A stretch of DNA of 53,441 bases, from contig QYQL01000107.1 of NCBI GenBank assembly GCA_007280915.1, forward strand, positions 1 to 53,441, given 5' to 3'. The translations under genes and the position numbers were made by a program. This document shows positions 35,408 to 43,360 of the stretch, piece by piece. The stretch comes from Verrucomicrobiaceae bacterium (GTDB lineage: Bacteria; Verrucomicrobiota; Verrucomicrobiia; Chthoniobacterales; Terrimicrobiaceae). Numbering within the stretch: position 1 is the first letter of the stretch; the number at the start of each line of letters is the position of its first letter. A model generated the notes under the pieces. It worked only from the letters and a program-made list of their open reading frames with translations. It was not told the origin of the DNA and did not search any database.

Positions 35408-36850
35408 ATGAATATCAAAAGCACTCTGTGCGCCCTGTTTTTTGCAGCCCCCCTCGCAGGCTTCTCGGCGACCACTCCCAACATCGTGATCATCTTCACC
35501 GACGACCAGGGGTATGCGGATGTCGGGTGTTTTGGTGCCAAGGGATTCGAGACGCCGAACCTCGACCGCCTTGCGAAAGAGGGGCGGCAGTTCACGAACT
35601 TCCATGTCGCGCAGGCGGTCTGCTCGGCATCCCGGACCGCGCTTCTGACGGGCTGCTACCCCAACCGCGTCGGCATCACCGGCGCGCTCAACTCGCGGGC
35701 GGATTTTGGGATCAACAGCTCCGAGATGACACTGGCCGAACTGGCGCGGCAGAAGGGTTATGCAACCGGGATGCTCGGAAAGTGGCATCTTGGCCACCTG
35801 CCGCCGTTCCTGCCGACCCGGCACGGGTTCGATGAATGGTTCGGCCTGCCGTATTCCAATGACATGTGGCCGGAAAACCCCCGCTCGAAGCCCGGCACCC
35901 ATCCTCCGCTACCGATGTTCGAAAACGAAAAGATCGTGATCCCGGCCGTGACTCATGCCGACCAAGAGCAGCTTACGACATGGTATACCGAGCGCGCGGT
36001 GAAGTTCATCGACAAGAACAAGGACAAGCCGTTTTTCTTGTATGTCGCGCACAACATGCCGCATGTCCCGCTTCATGTGAGCGACAAGTTCAAGGGCAAG
36101 TCCGCACAGGGACTCTACGGCGATGTGATCGAGGAAATCGACTGGTCGGTCGGCCAGATCATGGACGCACTCAAGCGCAACGGTCTGGAGGACAATACCT
36201 GGGTCATCTTCACCTCCGACAACGGTCCGTGGTTGATCTACGGGAATCACGCCGGTTCCGCGTATCCCCTGCGCGAGGGCAAGGGGACGGCCTGGGAAGG
36301 GGGCACGCGTGAGCCGTGCATCATGCGATGGCCGGGAAAAATTCCGGCAGGCACGGTCTGCAACGACATGATCATGACCATCGATCTGCTGCCGACCATC
36401 GCCGCGGTGATCGGCGCGAAGTTGCCGGACCATCCGATTGACGGCCTCGACGTCTGGCCGATCATCTCCGGACAGCAGGGTGCGGCGAACCCGCATTCCG
36501 CGTATTGGTTCTATTACAACAAAGACGAACTACACGCGGTAGCCACCGGGGATGGCCGTTGGAAACTCCAATTTCCCCACACCTACGGCTCCCTCGCCGG
36601 AAAGCCCGCAGGCAAGGATGGCGTTCCCGCCGGAGGCACGGGCTGCAAGGTCGAAAAAATCGAGCTTTACGATCTCGTCAACGACGTGAGCGAGACGACC
36701 GACGTGGCGGAGAAACATCCCGACATCGTCAAGCTTCTTGAGTCAGAGGCGGAGAAGGCCCGCGAGGAGCTGGGTGATGCGCTGAATAAGCGCACCGGGA
36801 AGGGAGTGCGTGAGCCGGGTCGTGTGAAAGGCGAAGGACAGGCACCTTAG
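35408..36850 (+). CDS. S1-family sulfatase (CSASR motif), secreted
   Basis: 480 residues with signal peptide [59 protein letters not shown] with Cys72 (a CxAxR variant that maturases accept), [34 protein letters not shown] and [18 protein letters not shown] identify an arylsulfatase A-like S1 enzyme. The C-terminal part has [19 protein letters not shown]. It is last of the four plus-strand sulfatases, and 49 bp separate it from the beta-propeller gene, where genes without signal peptides begin. Four plus three sulfatases with different signatures imply several sulfation positions on the substrate. Confidence 0.95.
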   Translation: MNIKSTLCALFFAAPLAGFSATTPNIVIIFTDDQGYADVGCFGAKGFETPNLDRLAKEGRQFTNFHVAQAVCSASRTALLTGCYPNRVGITGALNSRADFGINSSEMTLAELARQKGYATGMLGKWHLGHLPPFLPTRHGFDEWFGLPYSNDMWPENPRSKPGTHPPLPMFENEKIVIPAVTHADQEQLTTWYTERAVKFIDKNKDKPFFLYVAHNMPHVPLHVSDKFKGKSAQGLYGDVIEEIDWSVGQIMDALKRNGLEDNTWVIFTSDNGPWLIYGNHAGSAYPLREGKGTAWEGGTREPCIMRWPGKIPAGTVCNDMIMTIDLLPTIAAVIGAKLPDHPIDGLDVWPIISGQQGAANPHSAYWFYYNKDELHAVATGDGRWKLQFPHTYGSLAGKPAGKDGVPAGGTGCKVEKIELYDLVNDVSETTDVAEKHPDIVKLLESEAEKAREELGDALNKRTGKGVREPGRVKGEGQAP

Positions 36851-36899
36851 TGTTCCGGGCTGGGAGAAGCCGGCAGTATTCATCTACGGCTTCCCAACC

Positions 36900-38273
36900 A
36901 TGTCCTCCGGAGAATTGCGGCGCAGTCAACTTCCTGATAGGCAGATTGGAATGCCCACTCCTCCCGCCGAACTCGGACGCATTCATTTCAAGGATTCTGC
37001 CGGTCTTTCGATCCTGCCCGGATTGGCAAAAACGGTCCCGATGACGCAGGTCAATCTCAACAACTACAAGCATCACGGCAACCCGATTCTGACCGGCGGG
37101 GCAGCTGGCGAATGGGATGAGCGCGGGATCGAAAGGATGGCCGTTTTGCGAGTGGCACAGAATGACTGGCGGATGTGGTATGAAGGGCGTGGAACCGACG
37201 ACGGTCTGCGGATCGGACTCGCGACTTCTGAAGACGGAGTGGTGTGGAACAAATCTGCCGCAAACCCGGTATTGGAAGGGACGATGGAGTGGGAAGGGGA
37301 CAAGGTTTCCCCAACCAGTGCCCTGTTCATCGACGGGCTGTTTTACCTCTATTACTGGGCCCCCGGACACATTACCCCGCCGGCGATCAAGCACATCGGT
37401 CTGGCTGTTTCGGAAGACGGCATCACCTGGACCAAGAAAGGAATCGTGCTGACTGCCGCCCCAGCGATCCTGGACGAATCTCCGGCTACAGGCGGGACAG
37501 GAGTCGATGCCGGCAAGGTCTTTTATATCCGCGAGGAAAACCGGTGGTATATGATCTTTGCGGGATTCGGACCGCATGGAAGCTGGAACGGCCTGGCGGA
37601 AAGTGAAGACGGGATTCAATGGAAGAAACTCAAGGCTCCGCTCCTCAAGGGCGGCGGCCTGTTCAATCGCCGCGGTTCTTTTGTGGGGCAGGGACAGACA
37701 TTGCGCTGTCCGATGCAGGTCGGCAGCCTTTGGACTGCGTTGGGGGTCCTTGTGAGTGAGGGGCAGATGGTTCCGGCGGTCGCACTCGAGTTGGATGAAT
37801 GGGTCGCCCTCGGCACTCGCACACTTTACCCGAACCAGGATGACGAAGCACATATTGCGCCCTGGAGTATCGAGATCGCCGACGAGTGGTTTTACATCTA
37901 CTATCAGATTCATGGTGGCGCAAAAACGTCGAAGCTCCCATCGCTTGGATTGATCCGCGCACCCAAACTGTCGATCCACCAGCCGATGGAACTCTGGGCG
38001 AAGACGCAGATTCCAATCGGGGGCGCGACGAGCATGATTCTTGAGAACGACGGCCGGAGCCGGGCCTATCATGTGCTGAGCGATCAACCGGGAGAGGTCC
38101 GGTTTGTCGTCTGGAATCCAGCGGAGAATTCTTGGGTGGATCTTCCTCCCACGCCGGTATCCCCGGGGATTCTTTGCACAATGACACCGGTCTCTGCTCA
38201 CACAAAGACGCGTCTGCGGTTTGCGCCGGAATCATCGCCGGCAACGGTGTCCGCATGGGCTGTGCCCGGGTAA
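36900..38273 (+). CDS. GH43/GH32-type five-bladed beta-propeller glycosidase, no signal peptide
   Basis: 457 residues as drawn; the start is uncertain because ATG 36951 and ATG 37041 (MTQVNLNNYKHHGNPIL) are in frame and the propeller begins only at the last. Blades carry HGNPILTGGAAGEWDERGIE (possible nucleophile Asp), MWYEGRGTDDGLRIGLATSE, GLFYLYYWAPG, RWYMIFAGFG and WFYIYYQIHGG, typical of the GH32/43/68/130 propeller superfamily. No signal peptide is seen with any start, so it is probably cytoplasmic and handles imported oligosaccharides, either by hydrolysis or phosphorolysis. Family within the superfamily cannot be decided. It is followed by dehydrogenase and isomerase genes that also lack export signals. 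Confidence 0.75.
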   Translation: MSSGELRRSQLPDRQIGMPTPPAELGRIHFKDSAGLSILPGLAKTVPMTQVNLNNYKHHGNPILTGGAAGEWDERGIERMAVLRVAQNDWRMWYEGRGTDDGLRIGLATSEDGVVWNKSAANPVLEGTMEWEGDKVSPTSALFIDGLFYLYYWAPGHITPPAIKHIGLAVSEDGITWTKKGIVLTAAPAILDESPATGGTGVDAGKVFYIREENRWYMIFAGFGPHGSWNGLAESEDGIQWKKLKAPLLKGGGLFNRRGSFVGQGQTLRCPMQVGSLWTALGVLVSEGQMVPAVALELDEWVALGTRTLYPNQDDEAHIAPWSIEIADEWFYIYYQIHGGAKTSKLPSLGLIRAPKLSIHQPMELWAKTQIPIGGATSMILENDGRSRAYHVLSDQPGEVRFVVWNPAENSWVDLPPTPVSPGILCTMTPVSAHTKTRLRFAPESSPATVSAWAVPG

Positions 38274-38320
38274 CTCAGCTGCTCTTTCCCTGAGCTGAAA
38301 AATCGTGCATTGTGCATCCC

Positions 38321-39358
38321 ATGATCTGCAAACGTCTTGTCTGCCCCCGTCATAATACGATCGAACTCGTGGATTACACCGTGCCGGAAACTCTGGTTGG
38401 CACGCAGGCTCTCGTCCGCAATACCTTCGGAGCAGAGAAGCACGGCACGATGGAAGCCTTTGTGCGCAAACATGGGAACAAAAGAGGGGCGTGGGATTGG
38501 AAGCGCCTGATGCACACTCCCGGCGAAGGGGTCTGCTGCGCATATCCGATCGGGCTCGGCAACATGCAGGTCGGCTATGTTGAGAAAGTCGCACAACTCG
38601 TCTCGCGATACAAAGTCGGGGACCGGATCGTATTCTTCCGTGGATTCGAGCCCTGGTCGGTGATTGATGAGACGGAAGGCTGGTTGATCCAAGCGGACAC
38701 ATGTTGGAAGGCCGCCACCTGCCTGGATCCGGCGACCTATGCTTTCACAGCCTTGCGCGATTCCAATATCCGCATCGGTGATTCCGTTGCGATCTTCAGC
38801 CTTGGGGCCATCGGCCTCGCGGCGGTGGCTCTGGCAAAAATGGCGGGCTGTTATCCAATCATTGCCATCGATCCAGTGGAGTCGCGGCGTCAAGCCGCCG
38901 AAATTCTCGGTGCCGACATCACGCTCAATCCCGTCGGACTCGATACGGGCATGAAACTTCGCGAGCTCACGGACTGGCGCGGAGTGGACAAGGTCATCGA
39001 ATATTCCGGTGCTGTCCCCGCCCTGAATGCGGCTCTTCGCGGTGTTGCCTTTGGCGGAACGATCGCCTGCGGCGCCTTTCCGGCCCCATACGCCGAAGGT
39101 TTGGACTTTGGCGGCGAGGCCCACATGAATCGTCCGAACATTGTCTTCACCCGCGCGGAATCAGACCCGAACCGCGACCATCCGAATTGGGACAACGCCC
39201 GCATCCGCGCAACCATCCTGCGGCTCATCATCGCGGGGAAAATCGACGGCGGCACCATCGTTTCACCGGTTGTGAAATTCGGCGACAACCTCGCTGCAGA
39301 CTACGAGCGCATCATGGCCGACAAGGATAACTCGGTTAAAATGGGGGTTGAATACTAA
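38321..39358 (+). CDS. MDR-family (alcohol dehydrogenase-like) sugar oxidoreductase lacking zinc ligands
   Basis: 345 residues from ATG 38321; GTG 38312 is an alternative nine bases upstream. The fold is a medium-chain dehydrogenase/reductase: GroES-like N-half (VRNTFGAEKHGTMEAF, KVGDRIVFFRGFEPW) and Rossmann half with VAIFSLGAIGLAAVALAKMAG and IIAIDPVESRR for NAD(P) binding, ending VIEYSGAVPALNAALRG. The catalytic-zinc motifs GxCxSDxH and GHE are absent, so it belongs with the zinc-independent sugar-acting branch. Its place between a propeller glycosidase and a sugar isomerase/epimerase suggests oxidation of a released monosaccharide in the cytoplasm. The exact substrate is unknown. Confidence 0.82.
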   Translation: MICKRLVCPRHNTIELVDYTVPETLVGTQALVRNTFGAEKHGTMEAFVRKHGNKRGAWDWKRLMHTPGEGVCCAYPIGLGNMQVGYVEKVAQLVSRYKVGDRIVFFRGFEPWSVIDETEGWLIQADTCWKAATCLDPATYAFTALRDSNIRIGDSVAIFSLGAIGLAAVALAKMAGCYPIIAIDPVESRRQAAEILGADITLNPVGLDTGMKLRELTDWRGVDKVIEYSGAVPALNAALRGVAFGGTIACGAFPAPYAEGLDFGGEAHMNRPNIVFTRAESDPNRDHPNWDNARIRATILRLIIAGKIDGGTIVSPVVKFGDNLAADYERIMADKDNSVKMGVEY

Positions 39359-39377
39359 ATTGCACCGGAAGTGGTTT

Positions 39378-40640
39378 ATGAAAATATCAATAATTACTGC
39401 GGTCTGCTTGGGGGTTATTGTGGGCCCAAGGTCGGGGGATGCGGCGGATGTTACTCCACGGCAGCAACCCGACGTGGCATCATCATTTTCCGCGAGCATT
39501 GCGGACTACGGAGCCGATCCGACCGGCGTTCAGGATTCTTCTCCCGCCTTTGACAGGTTGATCTCCGCCATGGGCAACAGCCGGCATGTGTCTGTTCGCA
39601 TCCCTCCCGGCAAATACCGGTTGAGCCGGCAAGCCGTCTTCACGGCCGATGGAAATAACGAATACTACGGGCTGCACATTGCGGGTGATGGAGAGAATGT
39701 CACCGAGATTATTGTGGACAACGAAGTGGGAGGCCTCGCATTTGCTGGCAAGCAGGTGACCCGCCTCAGCGTGATCATTTCCGACCTGTCGGTGGTGGCG
39801 GGCCGCGAAGGCGCGGGCACGGCGGTGTTTTTCGACACCGCGAACTGGGGGGTGCAGAACGACCGCCAGTTTACCGCGCGGAACATCACGATACGCGGCG
39901 AGCGGTTTGACCGGGGATTTTTCAAAACCGGCCTGCATGTGCGCAACACGTGGTATGCCATGTTCCAGAATTTGAACATCACGCAGCAGTATGGTCCCGA
40001 GATGGGGGCCAAGCAGCACTCGATGGAATACGGAATCCTACTTGAGGATTGTTACAGCCCGACCGTCGTGGATTGCCGTGTGGAAAACAGCAGATACGGG
40101 CTCGTGCAGCGCGCGGTGAAAACCCAGCCGGAGGACGGCATCATTCGCGGATCGTATTTCGTCGGAAACGTGGAGGGGATTGTCATCGACAACAAAAAGG
40201 AGCCGAAGGAGTGGCCCGAACCAGGGTTCCACATTGACAACTGCCATGTGAACTACCGCGACTGCGGGATCCGACTCAAGGGTGTGCGCCAGGCCAATAT
40301 CAGCCACGTTCTGTTTTATTGCCATGACCACACCGGCACGAAGTGGCTCAAGTATGAGCCTGCCATCATCCCCGGTGGTGACGAGGCGCGCCCGCGTGAT
40401 TTCGAGCCGCGCGATGTGGACATTGCTCACGGATCGGACATCATTCTGGACGGCAACATTTTCACGGAGCCGGCGAATCCCAACCGTGTCGGGGTGCGGA
40501 TCGGACCGGATTCGGGCGGCATCCTGATTTCGGGCAATCAATTCAACATGAGCGGGACGGCGATCAAAAACGAATCCCTGACTCCCAGCTATTCCTCCGG
40601 CAACATTTTCGCAGGCAAGCCGGATTGGAGCGACGCCTGA
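39378..40640 (+). CDS. Secreted pectate-lyase-3-like right-handed beta-helix protein
   Basis: 420 residues from ATG 39378, with signal peptide MKISIITAVCLGVIVGPRSG; the TTG at 39348 lies inside the preceding gene. The mature start ASIADYGADPTGVQDSSPAF is the classic entry of the Pectate_lyase_3/GH28-like superfamily, followed by VSVRIPPGKYRLS, YGLHIAGDGENVTEIIVDN, DCYSPTVVDCRVENSRYGL and GILISGNQFNMSGTAIKN rungs. A lyase or glycosidase on uronate- or rhamnose-containing backbones is possible; the active site cannot be placed. An adjacent frame extends the reading to 40723, suggesting a C-terminal frameshift, so the last residues given here may be wrong. Confidence 0.8.
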   Translation: MKISIITAVCLGVIVGPRSGDAADVTPRQQPDVASSFSASIADYGADPTGVQDSSPAFDRLISAMGNSRHVSVRIPPGKYRLSRQAVFTADGNNEYYGLHIAGDGENVTEIIVDNEVGGLAFAGKQVTRLSVIISDLSVVAGREGAGTAVFFDTANWGVQNDRQFTARNITIRGERFDRGFFKTGLHVRNTWYAMFQNLNITQQYGPEMGAKQHSMEYGILLEDCYSPTVVDCRVENSRYGLVQRAVKTQPEDGIIRGSYFVGNVEGIVIDNKKEPKEWPEPGFHIDNCHVNYRDCGIRLKGVRQANISHVLFYCHDHTGTKWLKYEPAIIPGGDEARPRDFEPRDVDIAHGSDIILDGNIFTEPANPNRVGVRIGPDSGGILISGNQFNMSGTAIKNESLTPSYSSGNIFAGKPDWSDA

Positions 40641-40723
40641 AACCATACGATGACAAGCCGGGCAAGTTGGTGATCTCGGATTTCGATGCCCGGACAGCCC
40701 CACAAAAGCCACCTGCCAGATGA
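40641..40723 (+). other. Probable frameshifted C-terminal extension of the beta-helix gene
   Basis: In the frame shifted by one base, the sequence after 40622 reads LKPYDDKPGKLVISDFDA and RTAPQKPPAR before TGA at 40721-40723. That TGA overlaps the ATG of the next gene (40720-40722) in the ATGA arrangement used repeatedly in this locus. This supports a real gene end here, with a frameshift between about 40600 and 40640, either a mutation or a sequencing error. Confidence 0.55.
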
Positions 40724-41547
40724 CGCGTGATTTTATGAAAATTGCCATGCAGCTCGGGCTGATTCCGGGCAAGACCGTCGAGGACAAACAAAAGTGGGCG
40801 TCGGACAGCGGATTGGACGGCATCGAAATCAGTGCGAGTGATTATCTTCCGGACCGGCTTGATCAAGCCCGCCGGGATTTCGAGGCTTCACCGGTGCCTG
40901 TGTCGTCGATTTGCAGCAACCCCTCCATCGACTTTCTCGATCCTGATCCCGCAAAGCGGCGGGCCAGCATCGAGGAGTCCAAGCTCTACCTCAAGCTCGC
41001 AGCGGAATTCCATGCAACCGGGCAGATCATCCCGCCGATCTTCGGTGGACCGCGTCTCTGGGAGCCGTTTCCTCCTGGCGGGGTTGTTGCTCTGGAAGAC
41101 GATTTGCTGGTGGAAACTTGCAAGGAACTCGGGGATTTCGCCGGAGCATCCGGAACCCTCCTGTTGCTGGAGCCGCTCAATCGTTACGAGGAACATCTTC
41201 TGAACACCCTGGCGCGCGCGGTGAAAATTATCGAGCGCTGCGGTCATCCATCCGTCGCGTTGATCCCGGATTTTTTCCACATGCACATTGAGGAGACTTC
41301 AACGCCGGATGCGCTGCGCCATGCCGGGCGGCATGTGAGGCATGTTCATCTTGCCGATAATACGCGTCTGGAGCCAGGCACGGGCGATATCAACTTCGTG
41401 GAGTCTTTCAAGGTGCTGAACGAGATTGGATTCTCAGGCTATCTGGCTTTCGAGTGCATCGTGGTCAACCCGGACCGCGACACGGCACTGAGAAACAGCC
41501 TTGATTATATCCGTGACTGCCTGAGCAAAGCACGCTTGACGTCCTGA
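40720..41547 (+). CDS. Xylose-isomerase-like TIM-barrel sugar isomerase/epimerase
   Basis: 275 residues, no signal peptide. Start ATG 40720 is favoured over ATG 40735 because it overlaps a TGA as ATGA. Barrel strands carry the metal-binding residues of the AP-endonuclease-2/xylose-isomerase-like family: Glu in LLLEPLNRYEEHL, Asp and His in ALIPDFFHMHIEE, His in VRHVHLADNTRLEPGTG, and Glu in GYLAFECIVVNP. Relatives include D-tagatose/L-ribulose 3-epimerases and inositol- or hydroxypyruvate-isomerase-like proteins. It closes the plus-strand block and, with the MDR dehydrogenase, probably converts the monosaccharide released from the glycan. No rhamnose isomerase, kinase or aldolase is visible. 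Confidence 0.85.
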   Translation: MTRDFMKIAMQLGLIPGKTVEDKQKWASDSGLDGIEISASDYLPDRLDQARRDFEASPVPVSSICSNPSIDFLDPDPAKRRASIEESKLYLKLAAEFHATGQIIPPIFGGPRLWEPFPPGGVVALEDDLLVETCKELGDFAGASGTLLLLEPLNRYEEHLLNTLARAVKIIERCGHPSVALIPDFFHMHIEETSTPDALRHAGRHVRHVHLADNTRLEPGTGDINFVESFKVLNEIGFSGYLAFECIVVNPDRDTALRNSLDYIRDCLSKARLTS

Positions 41548-41629
41548 TATGAAGAAGACAGCGATGTCAGGCGATACCCATCCGTTGGGTCTGTGATGGA
41601 GTTCGGTTGACATTTGTTCCAGGGCAGAC

Positions 41630-41645
41630 GCCCTGTGTCGTGTCG
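41630..41645. other. Small hairpin, possible weak terminator
   Basis: CAGGGC AGAC GCCCTG can form a six-base stem with a four-base loop in the gap after the isomerase gene. No T-run follows, so termination is doubtful. Confidence 0.25.
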
Positions 41646-41720
41646 GCTTGGGCCATTCTGCGGCAAGAGTAATTTCTTTCCCTGTGGCCCGATACGCCGA
41701 AGCTTGCTCAGGGGAAACAG

Positions 41721-41748
41721 TTGACGTCGCCGCATTTTTGTATATCCT
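41721..41748 (+). promoter_or_regulatory. Likely vapBC promoter
   Basis: TTGACG (41721-41726), a 16-base spacer and TATCCT (41743-41748) form a fair sigma-70-type promoter. Transcription would begin about 41755, only a few bases before the ATG at 41758, so the mRNA is leaderless or nearly so unless ATG 41773 is used. The adjoining repeated GTATAT elements (41740-41757) could be a VapB operator. Confidence 0.45.
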
Positions 41749-41757
41749 TCCGTATAT

Positions 41758-42018
41758 ATGAAACTGGCAACCATGAACGGTGATAAGGTCAGGATATTCA
41801 CCAGTGGAAACAGCCAAGCGATCCGCCTGCCGAAGAAATTCCGGCTTTCGGGTCAAACGGCGCGTATTGTGCGCAAAGGGAAGAGCCTTGTTATCACGCC
41901 GGAGGAGGATGTCTGGGCGCGTTTTGAGCGGGGCGTTGTGGGATTGGCCGGATTGTGGGAGGGATTTGAACGCAACCAACCGGCAGTTCCTGATCACCGT
42001 GGAGATATTTTCCCGTGA
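41758..42018 (+). CDS. vapB: VapB-type antitoxin (AbrB/SpoVT fold)
   Basis: 86 residues, or 81 if ATG 41773 (MNGDKVRIFTSGNSQ) is used, which better matches family starts. The DNA-binding swapped-hairpin motif is RIFTSGNSQAIRLPKKFRLS, then RIVRKGKSLVITPEED. The C-terminal tail (WARFERGVVGLAGLWEGFER) would wrap around the toxin. Its TGA (42016-42018) overlaps the GTG of vapC (42015-42017), the usual co-translation arrangement. It should neutralise VapC and repress its own promoter. It marks the end of the polysaccharide block and the start of a mobile-looking zone. Confidence 0.93.
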   Translation: MKLATMNGDKVRIFTSGNSQAIRLPKKFRLSGQTARIVRKGKSLVITPEEDVWARFERGVVGLAGLWEGFERNQPAVPDHRGDIFP

Positions 42019-42416
42019 TCCATACCCTGCTGGACACGGACATTTTTATCGCTCTGCTGCGTGGCAATCCACGGATCACGGAGCGGGTTCGGGCGTGTTC
42101 CGCAAAATCCATCGGGATTTCCATGGTCACGGTCTACGAACTCCGTGTCGGCGTGGAAAAAAGCCGTGAACCGGAGAAGAATGGCCGGTTTTTTCAGGAC
42201 GCACTGGCACCATTCTCGGTGCTTCCCTTCGATGAACCGGCTTCGATCCAGTCGGCCAAAATCTGTTTCCACCTTGAGCGCAAGGGCCGGGGGATTGGTC
42301 CCTACGATACCCTCATTGCCGGGCATGCCCTGTCAATCAATGCAAAACTCATCACCGCCAACACACGGGAATTCTCAAGGGTGCCGGATCTCAAAGTGGA
42401 GAACTGGTTGTCCTGA
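42015..42416 (+). CDS. vapC: VapC-type PIN-domain ribonuclease toxin
   Basis: 133 residues, starting at GTG 42015 within the vapB stop. PIN domain: LLDTDIFIALLRGNP (first Asp at residue 7), ISMVTVYELRVGVEKS (Glu), IGPYDTLIAGHALSINAKL (Asp) and ITANTREFSRVPDLKVENW. These acidic residues coordinate magnesium for single-strand RNA cleavage, often of initiator tRNA or rRNA loops. Length and motif order are those of intact, functional VapC proteins. Released toxin would arrest translation. As a plasmid- or island-type addiction module it fits the fragmentary genes that follow. Confidence 0.94.
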   Translation: MIHTLLDTDIFIALLRGNPRITERVRACSAKSIGISMVTVYELRVGVEKSREPEKNGRFFQDALAPFSVLPFDEPASIQSAKICFHLERKGRGIGPYDTLIAGHALSINAKLITANTREFSRVPDLKVENWLS

Positions 42417-42445
42417 GATGTGCCGGCTGGAGTGCGGAGGAAGAG

Positions 42446-42676
42446 CTACCTGAGGTTCTTGGCGAACTCGGCGTCGAGGCGATCAAGGATAGCCAGCCCT
42501 TTCTTCGCTGAACCCCTGCTGGCCAGGGTGCGAAAACGGGTTTCGGCATCGAACTCGGAGAGGCTGATCGTGGCGAGTTCCTCCATGAGCTTGTTGACGC
42601 TCATTTCACGGTGCTTGGCCAAGCGGCGAAGGCGAACGTGTTTGTCGTCGGGAAGTCGGATGGTCAGGGTGCTCAT
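42446..42676 (-). CDS. Ribbon-helix-helix (CopG-like) antitoxin
   Basis: 76 residues. MSTLTIRLPDDKHVRLRRLA is the beta-strand and first helix of an RHH DNA-binding domain, and EMSVNKLMEELATISLSEFD the second helix. The C-terminal half (RTLASRGSAKKGLAILDRLD) is the toxin-binding part. It faces vapBC tail to tail. Its ATG (42676-42674) overlaps the TGA of the truncated PIN toxin (42675-42673), so the toxin precedes the antitoxin in this operon. Because the partner toxin has lost its N-terminal half, this antitoxin is probably an orphan. Confidence 0.85.
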   Translation of the reverse strand: MSTLTIRLPDDKHVRLRRLAKHREMSVNKLMEELATISLSEFDAETRFRTLASRGSAKKGLAILDRLDAEFAKNLR

Positions 42677-42850
42677 AGGGTGGTTTTTAGAAATTCGGCA
42701 GGGGTCAGGATTTGGAGGTTGGGAAAGGAGAGTTCACCACGGCACACGTCCCGAACATTGTTGGTCACAATGGTGTCCGCGCCTCCGGCGATTGCCAGTT
42801 CAACAAGATGGTTGTCCCCTTCATCGGGCAGGCGGATTTGGTGTATAACC
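42673..42850 (-). pseudogene. 5'-truncated PIN-domain toxin
   Basis: The recognisable part is LPDEGDNHLVELAIAGGADT, then IVTNNVRDVCRGELSFPNLQ and ILTPAEFLKTTL, the C-terminal half of COG1569-like PIN toxins. The remaining acidic residues lie in DEGDNH and NNVRD. Upstream, the open frame continues to 42972 but reads compositionally odd sequence (PPRRRYPKNR, HARFFFFR) with no PIN N-terminus or first catalytic Asp. The break is near 42845. It must be inactive as a nuclease. A deletion or recombination event removed about the first 80 residues. Confidence 0.75.
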
Positions 42851-43360
42851 CTAAAGAAGAAAAATCTTGCATGACTACATGCCTGTGAATCTGTGGTTCC
42901 AACTCTGTTTTTAGGATAACGGCGGCGGGGGGGGGCGACCGGACCGCACGCGACGGTTGAAACTTCAGCCAAAATCCACTCGCCCGTCCGCGCCGTGCCC
43001 GCTATTTTCCAAAAATCATGGCAGCGAAGCAGACCGGGCTACTCGAAGCGATTCGCGGATGCTCCTCATGGCAGGACATCCAGGCCAAATGGAAGCGGTT
43101 TTTGCCGTGCAATGACACAGTTATGAAGCCCTCCTTGACTCACCTGATCGCTCCGCTCCTGTTCCGCGCAGCAACGGCGTCATGATCATCATCAACGGTA
43201 TATCGCCAAATGGGAAGCGCGCCATAACCATGCATGGGGAAGGCGTGTGTGACTATTTAACCAACTTATTGATTGGGGAGGCGGAGGTTATGAGCTTCAA
43301 GGCAGGCATTCATCGACTCTCTGCAAACGCCGTCCTGGACTTCTGCTTTTCTTCTATCGC
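42851..43360. other. About 500-bp scar region without an intact gene
   Basis: The stretch contains a G-run (GGGGGGGG near 42930), the upstream edge of the truncated PIN toxin, a 55-codon composite frame (43018-43185), and a 60-codon frame (43182-43364) with no recognisable features. Composition changes abruptly along it. It looks like joined pieces of lost genes rather than a regulatory region. Confidence 0.5.
43018..43185 (+). pseudogene. Composite gene fragment (N-terminal piece plus signal-peptide-like tail)
   Basis: From ATG 43018 the frame reads MAAKQTGLLEAIRGCSSWQD then IQAKWKRFLP, which looks like a natural, soluble protein N-terminus, possibly of a restriction- or helicase-type protein (a weak impression only). 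It then runs, still in frame, into MKPSLTHLIAPLLFRAATAS and TGA, which looks like an export signal of an unrelated gene. Two unlike N-termini in a row within 55 codons suggest a deletion joined the beginnings of two lost genes. Function is not expected. Confidence 0.4.
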
